This document shows, piece after piece, positions 1-7,811 of a stretch of 64,000 bases of DNA. This DNA comes from Phycisphaerales bacterium (GTDB lineage Bacteria; Planctomycetota; Phycisphaerae; Phycisphaerales; UBA1924), in NCBI GenBank assembly GCA_020847535.1, contig JADLBU010000106.1, positions 35,743 to 99,742 on the forward strand. Direction: 5' to 3'. How positions within the stretch are numbered: position 1 is the stretch's first letter; the number at the start of each line of letters is the position of its first letter. The notes below the pieces were generated by a model. It was not told the DNA's origin and made no database searches. It saw only the letters and a list, made by a program, of their open reading frames with translations. A program made the position numbers and the translations under genes.

Positions 1-30
1 CCTGCGCGGCAAGGAACAGGAGCCACCGCG

Positions 31-693
31 ATGATCGAGATCGTGCTCGCCACCGGCAACCCGCACAAGGTCGAGGAGATGTCGGCGATCTTCGCCGGGT
101 TGTTGCCGCCGAATGCGATCCGCCTCGTGGGGCTCAGGGATCTCGCGACGATGCTCAAGATCACCGAGCCCGCGGAGACCGGCGGCACGTTCGAGGACAA
201 CGCGAGCATCAAGGCTGTGGAGTACACCCGGCAGACAGGCATGTGGTGCCTGGCCGACGATTCGGGTCTTGAGATCGATGCCCTGGGCGGCCGGCCGGGC
301 GTGATCAGCAGCCACTACTGCACCGATGGCCGCGAGGCGGGCATGAACCGGCGGGAGCGTGATGGGGCGAACAACCAGCGCGTGATCGCGGAGCTTGCCG
401 GAGTCTCTCCAGAGAACCGGACCGCCCGGTTTGTGTGTGTGATGGCGCTCTCGCGGGGCCTGCAAGACAGGGACTCGCTACTCGTTCGCGGCACCTTTGA
501 AGGCCGCATCGGACTTCCCGGCGAAGTTCCACGCGGCGATCACGGCTTCGGCTACGACCCGCTCTTCCTGGTTGCTCCCGAATACAGGTTTACAAGCGCG
601 GAGCTTCCTCCGGACCGCAAGAACCAGCTCAGCCATCGCGCTGCCGCCGCCCGGCTGATGGCCGATCGCCTGCGATCGATGCTTCCGGGTTGA
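31..693 (+). CDS. rdgB: XTP/dITP diphosphatase (RdgB/HAM1 family)
   Basis: Housecleaning enzyme that hydrolyses non-canonical purine nucleotides (ITP, dITP, XTP) to monophosphates in the cytoplasm. The 220-residue length fits the family. Family motifs are visible in order: the N-terminal LATGNPHK substrate-binding segment, the acidic metal-binding DDSGLEIDALGG followed by RPGVIS, the GFGYDPLF segment near residue 175, and the C-terminal QLSHRAAA near residue 200. A purine-rich stretch (AGGAACAGGAG) sits just upstream of the ATG. It is convergent with truB, the two stop codons being only two bases apart, so there is no room for a separate terminator. Confidence 0.95.
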   Translation: MIEIVLATGNPHKVEEMSAIFAGLLPPNAIRLVGLRDLATMLKITEPAETGGTFEDNASIKAVEYTRQTGMWCLADDSGLEIDALGGRPGVISSHYCTDGREAGMNRRERDGANNQRVIAELAGVSPENRTARFVCVMALSRGLQDRDSLLVRGTFEGRIGLPGEVPRGDHGFGYDPLFLVAPEYRFTSAELPPDRKNQLSHRAAAARLMADRLRSMLPG

Positions 694-695
694 AC

Positions 696-1553
696 TCACG
701 CGCTTGGCGGGGGTTCGAGACCTTCCGGGATCGGATCAAGATCCGCCTGCGTCAATTCTCCCGGCAGCGCATGGAAGGCCCGCGCCTGCTCGATCGTGAA
801 CGGCGCGGCCTCGGTGCGTACCAGCGATTCGAGCATCCCGCCGGTTTCCAGCGCTGCGCCAAGATCGCGAGCCAGGCTGCGGACGTAGAAGCCCTTGCCG
901 CTGCGGATTTCCAGCGTCAGCATCGGCCAGTGGTAGGCGAGCACGGCCAGCGAGTGGACTTCGACCCGCTTGGCCTGCAACGGCACCGCCTGGCCCTCGC
1001 GGGCGAGCATGTACGCACGTGATCCGGCGATATTGACCGCCGAGTGCGCGGGCGGGATCTGATCGATCGTGCCGGTAAACCGTGCCAGCACCAGATCGAT
1101 CTGCTCCCGAGTGGGCGGCTCAAGACTGCTTGCCTGGCGCACCGCCGGATCCGGGGAACCCGCACCCGTCACGTGCTTCTCATCGAACACTCCCGCCCCC
1201 GGCGCTGGTCCCACCAGCCCGCGATTGACATCCAGCTCCATCCCCGGCGTGTACAGCACCGCCTCGCTCTCGTGGTCGTGGGTCGCCGACACGTGCGCCA
1301 GATCGATGATTGCCGTGTACCGCTTCCGGCTCGCCATGATCTGATTGCAATACCGGGTCGCCTTTCCCACCAGCACCACAAGCACGCCGCTGGCGAGCGG
1401 ATCCAGCGTCCCACCGTGCCCGACCTTGACACCCTTTGGCGCTCCGCCGCGGCGAAGCTTGGCCCGGACCGCCGCGCACATGTGCATCGATGTCGAGCGG
1501 TACGGTTTGTCGATCACCAGGATCCCGCACAGTGGGGTGGGCGGTGTTGTCAC
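696..1553 (-). CDS. truB: tRNA pseudouridine(55) synthase TruB
   Basis: Makes pseudouridine 55 in the T-loop of tRNA. The sequence begins GILVIDKP and carries the catalytic-Asp motif GHGGTLDPLASGVL, followed by the family segment KRYTA. An open frame extends to 1613, but the preferred start is GTG at 1553: it overlaps the stop of the upstream glycosyltransferase by four bases (GTGA), the usual coupling in this genome, and the extra upstream residues look non-homologous. That gives 285 residues. The C-terminal part has the pattern RSGKGFYVRSLARDLG typical of TruB. It is probably co-transcribed with the GT39 gene, although the two functions are unrelated. Confidence 0.93.
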   Translation of the reverse strand: MTTPPTPLCGILVIDKPYRSTSMHMCAAVRAKLRRGGAPKGVKVGHGGTLDPLASGVLVVLVGKATRYCNQIMASRKRYTAIIDLAHVSATHDHESEAVLYTPGMELDVNRGLVGPAPGAGVFDEKHVTGAGSPDPAVRQASSLEPPTREQIDLVLARFTGTIDQIPPAHSAVNIAGSRAYMLAREGQAVPLQAKRVEVHSLAVLAYHWPMLTLEIRSGKGFYVRSLARDLGAALETGGMLESLVRTEAAPFTIEQARAFHALPGELTQADLDPIPEGLEPPPSA

Positions 1554-3442
1554 GGTTGCCCGCCTTGTGGATGAGCATCCCCCGCGGAACGGTCCCGTTC
1601 GACGATCTGCCAATCCACGACGAACGACCCCTTCACAGTACCCAGCAGGCGATAGCCCTTGGCGAGATCTCCGGAGTCATCGAGGACACCCCCGCTCGAT
1701 GTGACCCCGCCGCGCACGATCGCGATTCGGTCCGGAGAGCCATCAAGCCACGCGACGAGCTGGTCCCTATTCAAGCGTGTCACGCGTCCGCGCGTGCCGT
1801 AGATCATGCTGTCCTCGTGATACTCACTTCCCAGCGGGCGATCCTGGACTCCGGCCGTATCGAGCGCGGCCAGCATCCGTCGCGTCGTCGCACCCGGCAG
1901 CACAAGCGGCGCGAACGATGTCAGGAACGCAACCCACAGCGCGATCGCCAGGGCCCCCATGGCGAACGTCGCCTGCCACAGTTCCAGGGCTCGCAGATGT
2001 CGCCAGGCGCGCATCAATACCGCCAAGAGGCACGTCGTCCCCACGGCGATCAGCAGGGTTCCTATTGAAGCCACCGCGCCACCGCCCGTTGTCGCAAAGC
2101 GGATGCACACCGCAGCCAGGATTGCAAGCCAGAAGCAGGTGCCGATGACACCCCATGCATTGAGACCGAACCCATCGAGCTTGCTCAGTGTGGCTTTGGC
2201 GCGCTGAGGCGAGAGCTGAAGGAGTGCCCGCGCGCTCAATATCGCGATTCCCGGGTACATCGGCACGGTGTAGTGGGGGAGTTTGGTGCCCACGATCTCG
2301 AAGACGATCCACGCCGGCAGGATCCACGCCAGGCAGAACAACTCGCCCGCTCTCCCGACAGCGGCGCCGCGGAGCGAGCGACCCACACCGGTGATCGTGG
2401 CGAACACGCCGCGGCGAGCTTCCTCAGCACGCTGGACATCACGCGGCTTGAACACCCTCCGCCACGCCCGCACCACGCCCTGCATCGCCATCACGCTACC
2501 GGGCCAGAAGAGGACCGCGAGCAGGAGCGTGTGATACCCGGGCGGTCCCCAGTGACCCTCCTTGGCCACGATGCTGCGCCCGATCGTCTCGTCATAGACG
2601 ATGTCCAGGTATCGCGACCATCCGATGTGCTGACCGACCATCCACACCCACGGACCCACGCACGCCAGCAGCACCACCACACCGATCAGCGGCCGCAGCG
2701 ACCACACCCACCTCCATCGCCGTGTGGCCAAACAGATCCCAAGGACGGTCAGCAATGCAATCATGGGCCCGATCGGCCCCTTGGCAAGAACGCTCAGCCC
2801 TATGCCAATCCAGAAGACCACCGACCACTTCAGCGTTCCCCCACTCCGTCTCTTCGTCTCTCGTTCTCTTCGTCTCTTCCAAACCTCCCACAATCCCCAC
2901 TGCATCCCCACGACCATCGCGAGCAGCAACTGATCCGCGCGCGCCTGATGGGCATCAAACACCACCACCGGGCAGATCGCCAGCAGCGCAGCCCCCAGCC
3001 ACCCCGCCCGCGGATCCATCATCGAGCACCCAAGCCGCCACGTCAGAAGCACCGCGAAGATCGCCGACAGCACGCTGGGTACGCGATACATCCAGATCGC
3101 ATCGCGCAGAGGATCCCCACCCGTGAAGACCCACGCCGATGCGACCTGGAGCCAGTAGATCAGCGGTGGTTTGTTCAGCCTCGGCCGGTCCTGCACTTTC
3201 GGGATCGCCCAGCCGCCATCGTGAAACACCGGATCCAGCCGATCCTTCGGGAACGTTGCCGCCTCGAACATCTGCCGGCTCGCCTGGGCGAACCGGGCTT
3301 CATCCCGGTCGATCGGCGCGATGGTGAACAGACCCGGCACATACACTGCAAGGCACAGAACCACCAGCGCAAGGCCCCCCAAGGGCCCGCAAGCCCATCG
3401 CCTCAGATTCCCAGGCATGATCCGACGGTCACCCATCCGCAT
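1550..3442 (-). CDS. ArnT/PMT-like membrane glycosyltransferase (GT39 type)
   Basis: Predicted inner-membrane glycosyltransferase using a lipid-linked sugar donor. The N-terminal membrane segment is followed by IDRDEARFAQASRQM, the family's acidic catalytic loop, and by NKPPLIYWLQ, the usual second motif. About ten or more hydrophobic segments follow across 630 residues. Substrate is unknown; family members modify lipid A, proteins or surface glycans. Start codons at 3442, 3436 and 3418 are all possible; a minus-strand TATAGT at 3456-3451 favours the first two, with almost no leader. Its stop overlaps the truB start by four bases. It is divergent from the PAP2 phosphatase, an association that fits undecaprenyl-phosphate-linked sugar metabolism (inference). 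Confidence 0.85.
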   Translation of the reverse strand: MRMGDRRIMPGNLRRWACGPLGGLALVVLCLAVYVPGLFTIAPIDRDEARFAQASRQMFEAATFPKDRLDPVFHDGGWAIPKVQDRPRLNKPPLIYWLQVASAWVFTGGDPLRDAIWMYRVPSVLSAIFAVLLTWRLGCSMMDPRAGWLGAALLAICPVVVFDAHQARADQLLLAMVVGMQWGLWEVWKRRRERETKRRSGGTLKWSVVFWIGIGLSVLAKGPIGPMIALLTVLGICLATRRWRWVWSLRPLIGVVVLLACVGPWVWMVGQHIGWSRYLDIVYDETIGRSIVAKEGHWGPPGYHTLLLAVLFWPGSVMAMQGVVRAWRRVFKPRDVQRAEEARRGVFATITGVGRSLRGAAVGRAGELFCLAWILPAWIVFEIVGTKLPHYTVPMYPGIAILSARALLQLSPQRAKATLSKLDGFGLNAWGVIGTCFWLAILAAVCIRFATTGGGAVASIGTLLIAVGTTCLLAVLMRAWRHLRALELWQATFAMGALAIALWVAFLTSFAPLVLPGATTRRMLAALDTAGVQDRPLGSEYHEDSMIYGTRGRVTRLNRDQLVAWLDGSPDRIAIVRGGVTSSGGVLDDSGDLAKGYRLLGTVKGSFVVDWQIVERDRSAGDAHPQGGQP

Positions 3443-3450
3443 CGCACGCG

Positions 3451-3458
3451 ACTATAAC
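3451..3458. promoter_or_regulatory. Shared bidirectional -10 element
   Basis: The octamer ACTATAAC reads TATAAC on the plus strand (3453-3458) and TATAGT on the minus strand (3456-3451). It lies between the divergent GT39 and PAP2 genes, giving predicted start points about 7 bases away on each side: near 3444 (GT39 ATG at 3442) and near 3465 (PAP2 GTG at 3477). No convincing -35 boxes were seen. This is a sequence-based inference. Confidence 0.5.
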
Positions 3459-3476
3459 CGGGGTCTTACACCACCG

Positions 3477-4358
3477 GTGCGGTGGGTCCATGCCGCCTGG
3501 GCCCTCCTCGCCCGCCCTGTTCTCGACCTCATGGAGTGGTGCCTGGCTCCCAACCGCCGCTACTGGGCCGGGAGTCTGCTGCTCGCCGCGGTCGCGATCC
3601 CCCTGGCGATGCCCTTCGATCCTGATATTCGAGACGGGTTGATGTCGGTGTACGGGAGCATGGGCGGTGATGTCCGCCGGGAGATCGGCGCCTGGCAGCA
3701 GTACGGCGCACTGGTCTCTGTTCTGGTGATCGCCCTGGTCATCATCAAGCTCGACCCTGGCAAGGTCCGACGGCTCGCCGACCTGGCGCTCGCATCGGTC
3801 CTCACCGCGACCATTACGCTGGTTCTGAAAATCTTCATCGGCCGGCCCCGTCCCAAATACGACGATCCCTTCACGTTCCTCTGGCCCGGGGGGCAATACC
3901 CGATCGTCCGTGATGGCAAGCCCGTGCTCGCCGGCACGCTCGACCCATCCGCCGGGAGCGAGCTGTGGTCGATGCCCTCCAGCCATACCTCCGCAGCGGC
4001 GGCCTTGACCGTCTTCATCATCACCCTCTACCCCCAGCTCCGATGGATCGCCATCGCCCTGCTGGTCATCGTCATCATCGGACGCACGACGCTGGGCAAT
4101 CCGCCCGCGCATTGGCCCAGCGATGTGATCGCCGGCGCGGCCCTGGGCTGGCTGATCGCCGGAATCGTGATGCACCATTCGCTGGGAACACGGTTGCTCG
4201 ATCGCGTCCGGCATCGCAAGCGAGTACCGGATGCGGCCGCGGGAGAGACTCAGCCGGCCGATTCGATGACGCCGACAATTCACGCGCTACAGGCCGGCGA
4301 ACCGGCGGCATCGCACCAACCCCCGGCACCAAAGGTGAAAGAAGCAGCTCATCACTGA
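3477..4358 (+). CDS. PAP2-superfamily membrane phosphatase
   Basis: Integral membrane phosphatase of the PAP2 / undecaprenyl-pyrophosphate phosphatase superfamily. The three-part active site is visible: KIFIGRPRPKYDDP (motif 1), SMPSSHTSAA (motif 2, nucleophile-assisting His) and GRTTLGNPPAHWPSDVIAG (motif 3, catalytic His and Asp). Hydrophobic segments surround these motifs. The open frame reaches back to 3321, with an ATG at 3417, but the stretch 3417-3476 contains the promoter motif shared with the opposite gene, so the GTG at 3477 (VRWVHAAW) is preferred; 293 residues. It may recycle the lipid carrier for the neighbouring glycosyltransferase (inference). Confidence 0.88.
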   Translation: MRWVHAAWALLARPVLDLMEWCLAPNRRYWAGSLLLAAVAIPLAMPFDPDIRDGLMSVYGSMGGDVRREIGAWQQYGALVSVLVIALVIIKLDPGKVRRLADLALASVLTATITLVLKIFIGRPRPKYDDPFTFLWPGGQYPIVRDGKPVLAGTLDPSAGSELWSMPSSHTSAAAALTVFIITLYPQLRWIAIALLVIVIIGRTTLGNPPAHWPSDVIAGAALGWLIAGIVMHHSLGTRLLDRVRHRKRVPDAAAGETQPADSMTPTIHALQAGEPAASHQPPAPKVKEAAHH

Positions 4359-4373
4359 GTGTCCTGCGCCCGA

Positions 4374-5858
4374 TCAGACAGCGGCCGGCTTTGGGCGCTC
4401 CGCCCCGTGCGGACACTCGTGCTCGAACATCCGCGCGATCCGCAGGAGCTGACCCTCCGACCACGCCGGACCGACCAGCTGCATCCCGACCGGCAGCCGC
4501 GTGCCATCGATCTGCGCAAACCCGCCTGGAACCGTGATCCCCGGCAGGCCCGCGAGGTTCACGCCCACCGTGTACAGGTCTTCCAGGTACATCGCGAGCG
4601 GATCATCGACCTTCTCCCCGATGCGGAACGCCGGCCCCGGCGCTGCGGGCATCAGGATCGCATGGCACCCCTCAGCGATGAACGCGGCATCGTAATCGGC
4701 CTTGATCTTCCGCCGCACCTTTAGCGCGGTGTTGTAGTACGCATCGTAATACCCGCTGGAAAGCACGTGCGTTCCGAGCATGATCCGCCGCTTGACCTCG
4801 GGACAGAATCCCTCCGCACGGGAGCGGTTGTACAGCTCCAGCAACCCCTCGCCCGCGCCGATCCGCGCGCGATGGCCGTAGCGAATCCCGTCAAACCTCG
4901 CCAGGTTTGATGATGCCTCCGCTGGCGCCACGATGTAGTACGCGGCGATCCCGTAGTCGGTCATCGGCAGGTCGATCTCGACGATGCGAGCCCCCAGCTT
5001 CTGGTACGTCTTGACGGCTTCCTCGAACGCCCGCGCAACGCCCGGATGATTCGCCGTGTTGCTGGCCTGCCTGGGCACGCCGATCACCAGCCCGGTCACG
5101 GGCCGGTCCAGATCGTGAGAGAACCGCTCGACCGTGTGGTTCGCCGATGTCGAATCCAAGGGATCTGGCCCGCAGATCACCTCAAGCGCCAGCGCGGCAT
5201 CCTCCACCGTCGCGGTCAACGTCCCGATCTGATCCAGGCTCGAGGCGAACGCGACCAGCCCGTATCGCGAGATGCGTCCGTATGTCGGCTTGATCCCCAC
5301 GATCCCGCACAGGCCCGCGGGCTGGCGGATCGAGCCGCCGGTGTCCGACCCAAGCGCCAGGGGCACACCCCGCGCTGCCACCGTCGCAGCCGATCCTCCC
5401 GAACTCCCCCCCGGCACGCGCGATGGATCCCACGGGTTCCTGGATGGCCCGAACGCGGAGTTCTCCGTGCTCGATCCCATCGCGAACTCATCGAGGTTCG
5501 TCTTCCCCACGATGATCGCCCCGGCATCGATCAGCTTCTGAGCTGCGGTCGCGGTGAACGGTGATTCGTACTGCTCGAGCATCCGCGAAGCGCACGTCGT
5601 GCGTCCCCACGAGAGGCAGATGTTGTCCTTGATCGCCACCGGCACGCCCGCCAGCGGGAGCGAATCCCCCTCGCCGCAGGCGATCCGCTCATCGACCGCC
5701 TGGGCCTGCCTGATCGCCTCATCGTCGAAGACCTGCAGATACGCCTTAAGTCTGGGCTCGTCGGAGCGCACCGACTCCAACGCCCGACGAGCAAGCTCGA
5801 CCGCCGAGACCCGCCGGTCTCTCACCGCCATGCCGATGCTTGAAAGCGAATCGTTCAT
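4374..5858 (-). CDS. gatA: Asp/Glu-tRNA amidotransferase subunit A
   Basis: Amidase subunit of GatCAB, which converts misacylated Glu-tRNA(Gln) and Asp-tRNA(Asn) to the amidated forms. The amidase signature is clear: VPGGSSGGSAA, then GSDTGGSIRQPAG with the Ser-cisSer-Lys triad (the Lys in AIKDNI near residue 75). The 494-residue length is normal. It is the last gene of a minus-strand operon; its ATG overlaps the stop of the DUF2314 lipoprotein gene by four bases. gatB is not within this window, so the complex is split genetically. It is convergent with the PAP2 gene, 15 bases apart. Confidence 0.96.
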   Translation of the reverse strand: MNDSLSSIGMAVRDRRVSAVELARRALESVRSDEPRLKAYLQVFDDEAIRQAQAVDERIACGEGDSLPLAGVPVAIKDNICLSWGRTTCASRMLEQYESPFTATAAQKLIDAGAIIVGKTNLDEFAMGSSTENSAFGPSRNPWDPSRVPGGSSGGSAATVAARGVPLALGSDTGGSIRQPAGLCGIVGIKPTYGRISRYGLVAFASSLDQIGTLTATVEDAALALEVICGPDPLDSTSANHTVERFSHDLDRPVTGLVIGVPRQASNTANHPGVARAFEEAVKTYQKLGARIVEIDLPMTDYGIAAYYIVAPAEASSNLARFDGIRYGHRARIGAGEGLLELYNRSRAEGFCPEVKRRIMLGTHVLSSGYYDAYYNTALKVRRKIKADYDAAFIAEGCHAILMPAAPGPAFRIGEKVDDPLAMYLEDLYTVGVNLAGLPGITVPGGFAQIDGTRLPVGMQLVGPAWSEGQLLRIARMFEHECPHGAERPKPAAV

Positions 5859-6325
5859 CGTATTCCGCGCTCTCGCTGAATCTCCTGGAGCACCTTGGAC
5901 TGAAAACCACCGATCATGCTGTCACGACCCTTGGCGATGATCCAATCCGTGATGTCCGCGGTCTTGATCGTCACGGTGTCGCCGAACTTGTGCCCGATGT
6001 CGTTGTTGGGCTCGTTGTCGATGACGCCTTCAACCTGGTCACCGTCGATCTTCTTGACCTGCAGCCAGATGAACTCCTTGCCATCGGTGCTCTTGACGGC
6101 AAAGCCGGTCTTCACCGCGTAGGCGGTCATCGGCGCCCTGTTCTTGAACGCCGCAACGAACTCCGGCCAACGGCGCTGCGCCTCGGCCGCTGCCTCGATC
6201 ATCCTCGGGTCGTTGTTGTCCGTGCGGACGACGGACTCGCTCGACTCCCCGGGGCCGCACCCTGCTTGAGACATCATCGCTGCCGCAAGGCACAGGCCGC
6301 AAGCAACTCGTCCTGCAAGCCTCAC
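5855..6325 (-). CDS. DUF2314-domain lipoprotein
   Basis: Small exported lipoprotein of unknown function. The first 23 residues form a signal peptide ending in a lipobox (SQAGC). The rest matches the DUF2314 pattern: AEAQRRWPEFVAAF, then IWLQVKKIDGDQVEGVIDNEP, then the TDWIIAKGRDSMIGGF segment. The start is a GTG overlapping the gatC stop by four bases, and its own stop overlaps the gatA start by four bases. It is thus translated as the middle member between two subunits of one enzyme, an odd position for a secreted protein. DUF2314 assignment is by remembered pattern, not by search. Confidence 0.8.
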   Translation of the reverse strand: MRLAGRVACGLCLAAAMMSQAGCGPGESSESVVRTDNNDPRMIEAAAEAQRRWPEFVAAFKNRAPMTAYAVKTGFAVKSTDGKEFIWLQVKKIDGDQVEGVIDNEPNNDIGHKFGDTVTIKTADITDWIIAKGRDSMIGGFQSKVLQEIQRERGIR

Positions 6326-6633
6326 GCTCCACCTCCATCCTCAAGCACGCGCGGGATGCGTACGAACCGCTCGTGCGCTTCGGGAGCCATCTTCAGCAGC
6401 GCGGCGATCGGCAGCGCCGGCCCCGGGACATCGTCATCAAGACGATTGACGGCATCGGCGACATTGGTCAAAGGCTCGACGCCCTCGAGGTTCAGCGTGC
6501 TGAGCCGGTTCACGTACCCGAGCACCGCTGCAAGCTGCGGCTGAAACCGGGCAACCTCGCCGTCGGACAGCTCCAGCCGCGCCAGCCTGGCGATCTTGCG
6601 CACGTACTCGGGTGAAAGCTCGTGGGAAGCCAT
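6322..6633 (-). CDS. gatC: Asp/Glu-tRNA amidotransferase subunit C
   Basis: Small scaffolding subunit that holds GatA and GatB together. The pattern ELSPEYVRKIARLARLELSD, followed by a helical section and EPLTNV, is typical. ATG at 6633 gives 103 residues beginning MASHELSPE, as in homologues. An in-frame GTG at 6648 overlaps the upstream glycosyltransferase stop by four bases and could be the true coupled start, adding five residues. The DUF2314 gene separates it from gatA. Confidence 0.92.
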   Translation of the reverse strand: MASHELSPEYVRKIARLARLELSDGEVARFQPQLAAVLGYVNRLSTLNLEGVEPLTNVADAVNRLDDDVPGPALPIAALLKMAPEAHERFVRIPRVLEDGGGA

Positions 6634-6644
6634 GGTCAAGAGTA

Positions 6645-7811
6645 TCACCGAGCCCTGGGCTTCTCCGATTCAGCCAGCGCCGATTCGATCCGCCCGATCA
6701 TCGCATCCATTCCCAGCGCTGCGCCGATCCGCTGCGCCCGCGCGGCGGCGATCGCTCGCCACGCCGCGCTGCTTGCTGTCGCGATCCCCGCCGCCCATCC
6801 CGCCGTGCTCGAGTCGCTCACGATCAGCCCCGCCGATGTCTCCCCGGTGGCATCTCCGCGAACCAGTTCCGCGCCGATCGCCCCCGCCTGAACAACCACG
6901 GGCTTGCCCATCCGCAGGGCATCGGAGATGAATCGTCCGGCGCGGCCGGCCTCGCCGGCGGTGCCGTACACGATCGCGGCATCGGACGCCGCGAGCAATG
7001 CATCCATCCGTCGCGTTCCGCCCATGATCCGCGCTCCGCGCCCCAAATGCGCCCGATCGCACGCCCGGCGGATCGTGTGCGTCTTGCGGCCGGCGATCAC
7101 GATCACAGGATCATCCGTTCGCGAGCGCCGGCAGCGTGCAGCGCCCGCGAGCATGTTCACCAGGCCCGGTCGATCGGCATGTACCGCGCTGGTCACAAAC
7201 ACCGGGGCATCATCCGGGATATCGAGCAGTTGACGGATCCTCCGCCGCGCTTCGGCGGTGTGTTCGGCATCCATTGGCGATAGCGCGCTCGCGAATACAA
7301 GCCCGATCCCGTTCGTTCCCGCCGGTGGATCTCCGAAGTGTCCCATCCTTGAGCCCTGCCGCTCGGCAAGTTCCAGCGCTCGCCGCTCGGCGAACCACGC
7401 TTGGATCGCCCACGGCCGATGCACCACCTCCATCACCGCCGATGCCGGCCTGTGCGATCGCACGGCATGCACCATCGTCGGGACGATTCCCATGCCCAGC
7501 GGGATCCAAAGGTCGGCCGGCGCGTATCGCGTGAACGAGATCGTGCGCTGATCCGGCTCGCTCGCGGCAAGCTCTCGGCACCACCTGGCAAACCCGAGCG
7601 GCTCCGCCCCGCGCAGCGTTCGCCGGGGACGACGAACAAGCACGCGCAGGTTTCCGGTACCGCCGGAAAGCACGCGATCATCCTCGAGCCCATCGCACGC
7701 CAGCAAGACCCGATGCCCCCGCGATGCCAACCCGGAAGCAATCCAAGCCGGCCACGCGCTGTTCGCCCACGGCATGGAGCGGATGTACTCGGCGAGCACG
7801 AGGATGTCCAT
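6645..7811 (-). CDS. GT4-like glycosyltransferase
   Basis: Predicted cytoplasmic GT-B fold glycosyltransferase. The N-terminus MDILVLAEYIRSMPWANSAW.. with GHRVLLACDG resembles the acceptor domain, and the C-terminal half has VIVIAGRKTH, GGTRRMDALLAASDAAIVYG and GRFISDALRMGKPVVV, the usual nucleotide-sugar-binding features of GT4 enzymes. ATG at 7811 is preferred over the open-frame extension to 7874, because it shares one base with the upstream ligase stop (TGATG) and starts exactly at the conserved beta strand; 388 residues. The acceptor and donor are unknown. Together with the ligase gene just upstream it suggests surface polysaccharide or lipid glycosylation. Confidence 0.85.
   Translation of the reverse strand: MDILVLAEYIRSMPWANSAWPAWIASGLASRGHRVLLACDGLEDDRVLSGGTGNLRVLVRRPRRTLRGAEPLGFARWCRELAASEPDQRTISFTRYAPADLWIPLGMGIVPTMVHAVRSHRPASAVMEVVHRPWAIQAWFAERRALELAERQGSRMGHFGDPPAGTNGIGLVFASALSPMDAEHTAEARRRIRQLLDIPDDAPVFVTSAVHADRPGLVNMLAGAARCRRSRTDDPVIVIAGRKTHTIRRACDRAHLGRGARIMGGTRRMDALLAASDAAIVYGTAGEAGRAGRFISDALRMGKPVVVQAGAIGAELVRGDATGETSAGLIVSDSSTAGWAAGIATASSAAWRAIAAARAQRIGAALGMDAMIGRIESALAESEKPRAR

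Noticed and set aside
1554..1613. Upstream extension of truB to an in-frame start at 1613
   Set aside because: The extra residues are not TruB-like and overlap the preceding gene by 64 bases; GTG 1553 with a GTGA overlap is simpler.
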